Shown here one piece after another: positions 1 through 4,829 of a stretch of DNA of 6,123 nt. Position 1 is the stretch's first letter. The number at the start of each line of letters is the position of its first letter. A program made the position numbers and the translations under genes. This DNA is from Microcaldota archaeon (GTDB taxonomy: Archaea > Micrarchaeota > Micrarchaeia > Anstonellales > J096), in the NCBI GenBank assembly GCA_015520875.1, contig WAPD01000021.1, positions 1-6,123 on the forward strand, written 5' to 3'. A model generated the notes under the pieces. It was not told the origin of the DNA, ran no database searches, and saw nothing but the letters and a program-made list of their open reading frames with translations.

Positions 1-3000
1 ATAGGATGCGGGATCTATTTCTTTTCCAGATAGATAATCATATGCTTTGCTATCGACTTCACCCAAGGTTAAGCTCTCAACAATCTGGGATGTTACTCCT
101 GTTATCGATAATCCGGCTACACTTGCCGCTTTCTTTTCGTTTTCTTTGAACTCTTGGGAAACCTTTTCTCCTAACTTGGAACCCTCTTCTGTTTTTATGT
201 TTTCAACCTTTTCTCTAAACTCTTTCATAAACTTTGTTTGTTCCTCTTCGCTTAATTCTTCATAAGGTTTTCCATATTTTTCTTCTAATTCTTCATATAT
301 CTCTTTCACAGCCTTCTCGTATTTACCGCCTAAAACATGTTTAGCTCCGTCCAATATGTCATTGGGACTATCTCCATACAGGAATTTATAATCATAAGAG
401 GCTTGTTTAGCTGCCTCCATCCCAGGCTCCATTGCGTTTAATGCATCTTGTGTTAACAAACCAATTCCAGATACAGTTGCCAGGTTTTCTAATGCCTCTG
501 TTCTATCCACCAAAGTATCCCCCATCGGTCTCATGAAATGGGCTTTAACTCCATCATGTAATTCCTTATTTATCGATAGTGCTTTGCTATTTATTGCCAA
601 TCCTAGTAATCCTCTGTACATCATGGATTCAGAATCGCTAGCTCCACCTATTGCCAATAGATTGATATCTGTTAATAAGTTACGGGCAGCTATCTTTTCC
701 GAGTCTGAGGCTGTTTTATCTTCTAAGATGCTATCTATAACTGCTTTTGCTCCCCATACTAGGTCCTCTGCACTTGTTTGTAGTGTTTTTGCTTGTTCCT
801 CTAGTTTATCTAAAGAATTCTCATTTATCTCTATATTGGATGTTTTAACAATGCCATCAAATTCTATGTCTTTGTTCATTACATTATTTACTACATCGTC
901 CGTTATAGCTGTAGCATCCTGGCGTAGTTTGTCCTTAATGTCTGAGAGTTGGTTACCTCCATAACTTACCAATAATAATTTTTCCGTGAATTTATCTATC
1001 TTTCCGGTTGCTTTGTATTCTTCGATTTTTTCAGTTAGCCACTTTTGGAATTCTTTCTTTAACTCTGGATTCTTGAAGATCTCTTTTAAATCTGTTTTAT
1101 CTATCTTACCATCGTTATTTACATCAAAAGATAATGTAGTTACAAAAGGATTTGTGAGAGAGTAAATGCTTCCTATCACAGCCTCAAATTTATTAGCATC
1201 TTCCTGGTTGTTCAAGACTTTGAAGACATTATCAGCTATCTTTTCGATGGATAGTTTAGCATCTATTCCCTCTTCGGTTGTCATTTGACCTTTCTCTTTC
1301 CTATTGTCAATTAATAGATCTCTATATGCGGTTAACTCTTGGGTAATGTTAGGGTCGTCAGCAGCCAATATTGCTAGGTTTATAAACAGGGCTTGTGTGA
1401 GGGCATCTGAGTTTTGGAAGAATGTTTTAAATTGTTCTTCTACCTTTTCTTTATAGGCATTTTCTATGCCTTCCACAGTTAATTCCTTTCCTTCGGCAAC
1501 TTTAATCTCTTTTATCTCTCCATTATTATCTCTTTTGATGGTCACCAATCCTAGAGATTCTAATGCAGTTAATAGTTGCAGATTGTTCTTTGCTTTTTCT
1601 AAATCTATCTCTCCATTCTTTGCCAGTTCCATTAACGATTTCCTATACTTTAATAGATGGGTGAGGTCTTTTCCAAAGTCCCTTATGCTTTCCATAGATT
1701 TGCTTACCTCTTTATAGAAGTCATCAACATCGAATTTATAACCGTTCTCTGTTTTTTGGATTTTTTTATCTTTAAGATAGGCCTGGACAAGTGCCCACCC
1801 TAGAGGGTTTTCCTTTTTCATCCTTTCCAATTCTTCTTCATTCAAGTAACCATCATTGTTAACGTCATACTTAGTAGTCCTAACCATAAATAAAGCAGTT
1901 TCTAAATCCTTACCCATCTTTATAGCAGCTTCCACAGCCTTGTTTAATGTTTCTCTTTCAGCAATAACGTTCATCTCCCTTTGCAAATTATACCCTAAAA
2001 AACCTTCTCCTAGAACCTTCATACCTGCTTGGAGGAAAAATGCCTTTAGCTTCATGCTAATTGTACTAACATCTTTATCCACTAATCTAGCTATTCCACT
2101 TTCCTCCAATACAAAGTTTATTGCCTGGGTGATCCATTCAACAGGTTTTCCTAAGATTTCTGTTACTGTGGCCATAGCTCCGTAGAAGGAAGCAGCCATT
2201 TCATGAAACTCTTTACCTTCCACATGATGGGTCTGTTGTGGAAATCCCCCTTCTCCTCTTTCTTGCGCCCCATAATCATGGCGTCCTACAAATCTATCCT
2301 CTTCATCTAATTGCCCAATTGCCTCACGTCTGTTGTCAACCGTTTTATCTTCATCCTCATATGCGGCCAACTTGTGCTCTGCTGCCTCTTTTTTCAATTC
2401 AACGCTAGCTGCACTTAGCTGGGCAGCTTCTCCAAGAGCCTCTTGCAATGCCCAAGTATTGGAAATATTAGCGTTGGAACCATCGTCTGGTAATGTCATC
2501 ATGCTTGTATCGTCTCCTCTAATACCACTTGTTCCTCTATACCATCCAGGTGGTGCATTTCTTTGGAAGAACTGTTGAAAGCTGAACCATCCCAATAGAG
2601 AAGGGTTTTGAGCTATTGCCATTGCTCCAACCAATGCACCAACCAACATTAATCCTAAAAACGGTTCTTCATCTCCTGACATAGAGATTAGATCTCCTAT
2701 GGAATAAACAGAAAACCTGCTAGATAAATACCCCCAATTTACCCAGTCTTCGTAAACGTCTCCATTATTATCCCTTAAAACAACATCTCCAGCTGGGGTA
2801 TCCAAAGAACCATCACAACTATTAACAGGTCTTGTCCAATCCTCTGGTAAACAAGCACTTTGATTTTCCGAATTAATATCTTGGTCAGGACTACAGAAGT
2901 TCAAATAAACACTTCTTATGTTGCTAAATGCAGATAGATCTGCTTCAAATGTACCATCTGTGCCGGTAAACATATAACACACTTCTTGCAAATTCCCGTT

Positions 3001-3180
3001 TGTATCTTCTATCCAGAGAAACAAGGGAGCATTCTCAACTTTATACCATTCACCAGCATAATAGGCTTGAAGCTGTCCTGTTAAAGTTTTTGATGTGCTA
3101 TCGTAATTAACAGGAAATATACCAGTTTCTATTGCTTCATAAGGAGCAAATGCAAGGAGGAATATGAACACCCAAATCAT
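1..3180 (-). CDS. Large predicted membrane-anchored protein with two EF-hand-type calcium loops (partial, C-terminus beyond window)
   Basis: This is an uninterrupted frame of 1060 codons from ATG at 3180 to the left edge, with no stop; I do not recognise a named family. The start is firm: the nearest upstream in-frame codon of interest is a stop (3222-3220), and a TATA box lies about 26 bases upstream. Residues 1-17 (MIWVFIFLLAFAPYEA) form a signal peptide or signal anchor without a basic n-region. Residues about 20-165 look beta-rich, with carboxypeptidase-regulatory/Ig-like patterning (TDGTFEADLS), and hold all four cysteines (C68, C96, C110, C122). Residues about 173-191 (FLGLMLVGALVGAMAIA) are a likely membrane helix, preceded by acidic residues and followed by arginines. 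The remaining roughly 870 residues are charged, mostly helical and cysteine-free, with calcium loops at 439-450 and 686-697. By the positive-inside rule the long part would be cytoplasmic (inference). The extracellular beta domain and calcium binding are likely; the function is unknown. Confidence 0.9.
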   Translation of the reverse strand, partial: MIWVFIFLLAFAPYEAIETGIFPVNYDSTSKTLTGQLQAYYAGEWYKVENAPLFLWIEDTNGNLQEVCYMFTGTDGTFEADLSAFSNIRSVYLNFCSPDQDINSENQSACLPEDWTRPVNSCDGSLDTPAGDVVLRDNNGDVYEDWVNWGYLSSRFSVYSIGDLISMSGDEEPFLGLMLVGALVGAMAIAQNPSLLGWFSFQQFFQRNAPPGWYRGTSGIRGDDTSMMTLPDDGSNANISNTWALQEALGEAAQLSAASVELKKEAAEHKLAAYEDEDKTVDNRREAIGQLDEEDRFVGRHDYGAQERGEGGFPQQTHHVEGKEFHEMAASFYGAMATVTEILGKPVEWITQAINFVLEESGIARLVDKDVSTISMKLKAFFLQAGMKVLGEGFLGYNLQREMNVIAERETLNKAVEAAIKMGKDLETALFMVRTTKYDVNNDGYLNEEELERMKKENPLGWALVQAYLKDKKIQKTENGYKFDVDDFYKEVSKSMESIRDFGKDLTHLLKYRKSLMELAKNGEIDLEKAKNNLQLLTALESLGLVTIKRDNNGEIKEIKVAEGKELTVEGIENAYKEKVEEQFKTFFQNSDALTQALFINLAILAADDPNITQELTAYRDLLIDNRKEKGQMTTEEGIDAKLSIEKIADNVFKVLNNQEDANKFEAVIGSIYSLTNPFVTTLSFDVNNDGKIDKTDLKEIFKNPELKKEFQKWLTEKIEEYKATGKIDKFTEKLLLVSYGGNQLSDIKDKLRQDATAITDDVVNNVMNKDIEFDGIVKTSNIEINENSLDKLEEQAKTLQTSAEDLVWGAKAVIDSILEDKTASDSEKIAARNLLTDINLLAIGGASDSESMMYRGLLGLAINSKALSINKELHDGVKAHFMRPMGDTLVDRTEALENLATVSGIGLLTQDALNAMEPGMEAAKQASYDYKFLYGDSPNDILDGAKHVLGGKYEKAVKEIYEELEEKYGKPYEELSEEEQTKFMKEFREKVENIKTEEGSKLGEKVSQEFKENEKKAASVAGLSITGVTSQIVESLTLGEVDSKAYDYLSGKEIDPASY
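1090..1125 (-). other. EF-hand/dockerin-like calcium loop 2 in the large protein
   Basis: Codons for residues 686-697 read DVNNDGKIDKTD. The core DVNNDG is identical to the first loop, with I at position 8 and D instead of E at position 12. That pattern is shared by dockerin repeats and by EF-hands with an Asp12 variant. It is followed by a helix-like segment (LKEIFKNPELKKEFQKWL). It lies 247 residues after the first loop, so the two are not a compact dockerin pair. Confidence 0.75.
1831..1866 (-). other. EF-hand calcium-binding loop 1 in the large protein
   Basis: Codons for residues 439-450 read DVNNDGYLNEEE. This fits the canonical 12-residue EF-hand loop: D at position 1, N at 3, D at 5, G at 6, a hydrophobic residue at 8 and E at 12. 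Helix-like sequence flanks it on both sides (ALFMVRTTKY before, ELERMKKE after). Calcium binding is inferred from the motif. No adjacent partner loop is visible, whereas classical EF-hands pair. Confidence 0.8.
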
Positions 3181-3201
3181 GATAGTATTTAACCTTCTAT
3201 T

Positions 3202-3211
3202 CTTTATATAG
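3202..3211 (-). promoter_or_regulatory. Archaeal TATA box for the large EF-hand protein gene
   Basis: The minus strand reads CTATATAAAG here, centred about 26 bases before the ATG at 3180. An A-rich stretch (CATAAA) stands just upstream in the BRE position. At the usual archaeal TATA-to-start distance, transcription would begin at about 3181-3180. The mRNA would then be leaderless, consistent with the lack of a well-placed ribosome binding site. Confidence 0.7.
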
Positions 3212-3236
3212 TTTATGGTTTAAGAAGAAAAAATGA

Positions 3237-3252
3237 GCGAAAAGTTTAAAAA
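3237..3252 (+). promoter_or_regulatory. BRE and TATA box for the membrane protein / PRC-barrel unit
   Basis: GCGAAAAG (BRE-like) is followed directly by TTTAAAAA (TATA box, 3245-3252), centred about 25 bases before the ATG at 3274. This spacing predicts a transcript starting at or within a few bases of the start codon. There is no GGAGG-like site before the ATG, which supports leaderless translation. The box lies only about 40 bases from the divergent TATA box. Confidence 0.75.
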
Positions 3253-3273
3253 TTAGTCTAAAGTATGTAATAC

Positions 3274-3924
3274 ATGGCAGTGGATTATATAACAGTTTTG
3301 ATGGCTAAATTGGCAGACGTAGTAGGCTTGGCAATGGTCTATGCCATTAAAGCTTTGTTCTTGCTAATAGCCTTGTTAGTCGCATACGTAGTGGCAAAAA
3401 TAGTGATGTATTTGACAAGGAAAACTTGGAAGGGACTTAACATTGATGATAGGTTGAGCGAGTTAAAAGTCCAAGACGCATTTATGGGCATAAAACCATT
3501 GGATGCAGTGCTTTTCCTAGTGGGTCTGTATGTATTCTTATTGGTGACATATATAGCAGCAGGGGCTCTTGGATTAGATACATTGGTAGTGTGGATAGCA
3601 GGTCTTCTAGTGTACTATGCACAATTAGTCCAAGCAGTGATTTTCTTAGGAGCAGTTATGATAGTGGCCGATTTGATCTCCGATAGAATAAGGGAAAGAG
3701 AAGACATTGAATTTAACGATATGTTGGCAGCAGGAGTACAAGCATTCTTAATAGTTCTAGGAATTCTAGTGGTACTACCAGCAATATTCCCTAGCACAAA
3801 CGTAGCCTTTGTTTCCACAATAGTGTTATTGTTAACAGCAGGAATCGCTTTGGGAATGGGACTGGCATTGGGACTAGGAGCAAAGGACTTAGTGGCAAGA
3901 AAGCTAGAAGAGTTGGAAAAGTAA
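3274..3924 (+). CDS. Multi-pass membrane protein with MscS-associated TM-helix repeats
   Basis: This 216-residue, very hydrophobic protein has about five predicted membrane segments: roughly residues 20-46, 78-98, 104-134, 151-172 and 178-200. The first helix and the sequence after it (AYVVAKIVMYLTRKTWKGLN) resemble the conserved TM-helix repeat found in and beside small-conductance mechanosensitive channels. The last segment, GIALGMGLALGLGAKDLVAR, has the small-residue, glycine-rich pattern of the MscS pore helix followed by the typical GLGxKDL turn. The cytoplasmic beta-domain that follows the pore in true MscS is absent; the protein ends about 15 residues later in a charged tail (KLEELEK). 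It may be a small channel-like or membrane scaffold protein, and ion conduction is not shown. The ATG is fixed by the promoter position. It is the first gene of a two-gene unit with the PRC-barrel protein. Confidence 0.88.
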   Translation: MAVDYITVLMAKLADVVGLAMVYAIKALFLLIALLVAYVVAKIVMYLTRKTWKGLNIDDRLSELKVQDAFMGIKPLDAVLFLVGLYVFLLVTYIAAGALGLDTLVVWIAGLLVYYAQLVQAVIFLGAVMIVADLISDRIREREDIEFNDMLAAGVQAFLIVLGILVVLPAIFPSTNVAFVSTIVLLLTAGIALGMGLALGLGAKDLVARKLEELEK

Positions 3925-3951
3925 TTTAAACCCATATTAAGAAAAAACTAT

Positions 3952-3958
3952 GAGGTGA
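3952..3958 (+). promoter_or_regulatory. Ribosome binding site of the PRC-barrel gene
   Basis: GAGGTGA matches the complement of the archaeal 16S rRNA 3' end (ATCACCTCC) and sits four bases before the ATG at 3963. It fixes that start and implies that this gene is translated from a message with a leader, as the second cistron after the membrane protein gene. Confidence 0.85.
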
Positions 3959-3962
3959 AAAC

Positions 3963-4196
3963 ATGGAATTGTCAAACCTATATGGAATGGAAGTCTTTAC
4001 CGATACAGGAAAATTCCTAGGCACAGCACAAGAGTTCATTATAGATGTAGAAAAGGGATATGTTGTTAGGATTCTATTGGAACAATTGCCTACATCTAAG
4101 GAAAAAGCAGCCAAGATCCTAAAAGAAAAATCTATCCTCTATGATCACGTAGCCTCTGTGGCAGACGTGATTGTAGTAAAAAAACAAAAACAATAA
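3963..4196 (+). CDS. Small PRC-barrel domain protein
   Basis: This 77-residue protein is essentially one PRC-barrel domain. It opens with the typical order: a short strand (MELSNLYGMEVFTDTGKFLGTA) containing the G-x-x-V-x-T-D-x-G-K-x-L-G pattern, then a strand of the IIDVEKGYVVRILLE type. A lysine-rich stretch and a final strand (VASVADVIVVKK) follow. Stand-alone PRC-barrel proteins are common in archaea; some haloarchaeal ones (CdpB1/CdpB2) join the SepF/FtsZ division machinery, and others bind RNA-processing factors. Which role applies here cannot be told. It follows the membrane protein gene by 38 bases with its own strong ribosome binding site, so the two are probably co-transcribed. Its A-rich 3' end (KKQKQ) overlaps the probable terminator of the opposing reductase genes. 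Confidence 0.88.
   Translation: MELSNLYGMEVFTDTGKFLGTAQEFIIDVEKGYVVRILLEQLPTSKEKAAKILKEKSILYDHVASVADVIVVKKQKQ
4178..4190 (-). terminator. T-run terminator of the reductase operon, inside the PRC-barrel gene
   Basis: Read on the minus strand this is T5-G-T7, about 25 bases after the stop of the reductase C-terminal gene. The same bases encode the Lys/Gln tail of the PRC-barrel protein on the plus strand. No other T-run follows the reductase stop as closely, so this is the best candidate terminator; it is inferred from composition and position. Confidence 0.5.
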
Positions 4197-4203
4197 ATTT
4201 CCC

Positions 4204-4216
4204 TTTTTTCTTTTTT
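4204..4216 (+). terminator. T-run terminator of the rightward unit
   Basis: Two T6 runs separated by one C begin eight bases after the PRC-barrel stop codon, with no obvious hairpin. This is the usual form of archaeal intrinsic termination. The second run reaches into the stop codon of the converging reductase C-terminal gene (4215-4217). Confidence 0.65.
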
Positions 4217-4829
4217 AATCACACTTACTGTAATTACATTCTGGATTTATACAAGTCATACAACCGTTCTCTACCTTTAATGTCCTTTGATTACAACTAG
4301 GACAGACTTTTAAAAGAGAGTTCTCTGTTGGTTGATTTTTATTGTTGTTATTGGGAGCTGCAAAGGCAAATAAAGCCATCTGAGAAGGTTTAGGCTTTGT
4401 TTTAACAAGGCCCATTTCATAGAAAAACGTTTCTAAAATATCTGCTATCTCCCCATATAAACTCGCTATATATCTTCCGTCTTTAAAGGCTCCTCCGTTT
4501 GGGTCGTGTATGCTTCTAAGCTCGTCTATTATAAATGTTGGGTCTTCACTTCTTCTAAAAATCTCGCTTATCAACCTGCTTAGCACAGTATATTCAGCGC
4601 TTTTTGACAAATCCTTGGAATTAATGAAAATCTCAAAAGGCCTTAATGTACCATTTTCCCTTACATAGCTTATTGTGATAAACACCGGGTAATTAACAAA
4701 AGCACTGTTTAATTGGTAAACCTTGGCTTCCAATACCTCGGGCCTCTCCTTCCTCTCACTTTTTATTATTTTTTTCTTCTCATCTTGCACTTCCTCAATA
4801 CCAACAATATCTCCATCTGCTTCTATCAT
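4215..4829 (-). CDS. nrdJb: Class II ribonucleotide reductase, separate C-terminal subunit/domain with zinc-ribbon tail
   Basis: This 204-residue protein corresponds to the C-terminal portion of B12-dependent ribonucleotide reductases. Residues 29-140 carry the recognisable family stretch: RPEVLEAKVY, then ITISYVRENG, RPFEIFINSKDL, SRLISEIFRRSEDPTFI and the DPNGGAFKDGRYIASLYGEI segment. An Asn-rich, flexible linker (about 157-172) leads to a cysteine tail with C176, C179, C190, C193, C198 and C203. In the family this tail is thought to carry reducing equivalents to the active site and to hold a zinc ribbon. The gene overlaps the catalytic gene by ATGA and has a strong ribosome binding site, so the two products should be made together in similar amounts. 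A comparable two-gene split is known in Pseudomonas aeruginosa (nrdJa/nrdJb), the basis for the symbol used here. The assignment is strong; the assembly of the two polypeptides is inferred. Confidence 0.88.
   Translation of the reverse strand: MIEADGDIVGIEEVQDEKKKIIKSERKERPEVLEAKVYQLNSAFVNYPVFITISYVRENGTLRPFEIFINSKDLSKSAEYTVLSRLISEIFRRSEDPTFIIDELRSIHDPNGGAFKDGRYIASLYGEIADILETFFYEMGLVKTKPKPSQMALFAFAAPNNNNKNQPTENSLLKVCPSCNQRTLKVENGCMTCINPECNYSKCD

Noticed and set aside
1090..1866. Dockerin module of a cellulosome-like system
   Set aside because: Dockerins need two calcium loops within about 60-70 residues. Here the loops are 247 residues apart in a long helical protein, and no cohesin or glycoside hydrolase is present.
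47..2578. Several plus-strand ORFs of 81-143 codons opposite the large minus-strand gene
   Set aside because: They overlap one continuous 1060-codon minus-strand frame, have serine- and leucine-rich sequence typical of antisense translation, and lack credible promoters or ribosome binding sites.
3192..3198. Ribosome binding site (AGAAGG) for the large minus-strand gene
   Set aside because: It is a weak match and lies about 12 bases before the ATG. The TATA box position places it at or upstream of the transcript start, so it is probably not used.
3925..3931. A separate TATA box (TTTAAA) before the PRC-barrel gene
   Set aside because: The predicted transcript start would fall near or inside the ribosome binding site, and the gap is only 38 bases; read-through from the upstream gene is the simpler explanation.
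3615..4114. Minus-strand ORFs opposite the membrane protein and PRC-barrel genes
   Set aside because: They are shadows of well-supported plus-strand genes with a promoter, a ribosome binding site and recognisable domains.
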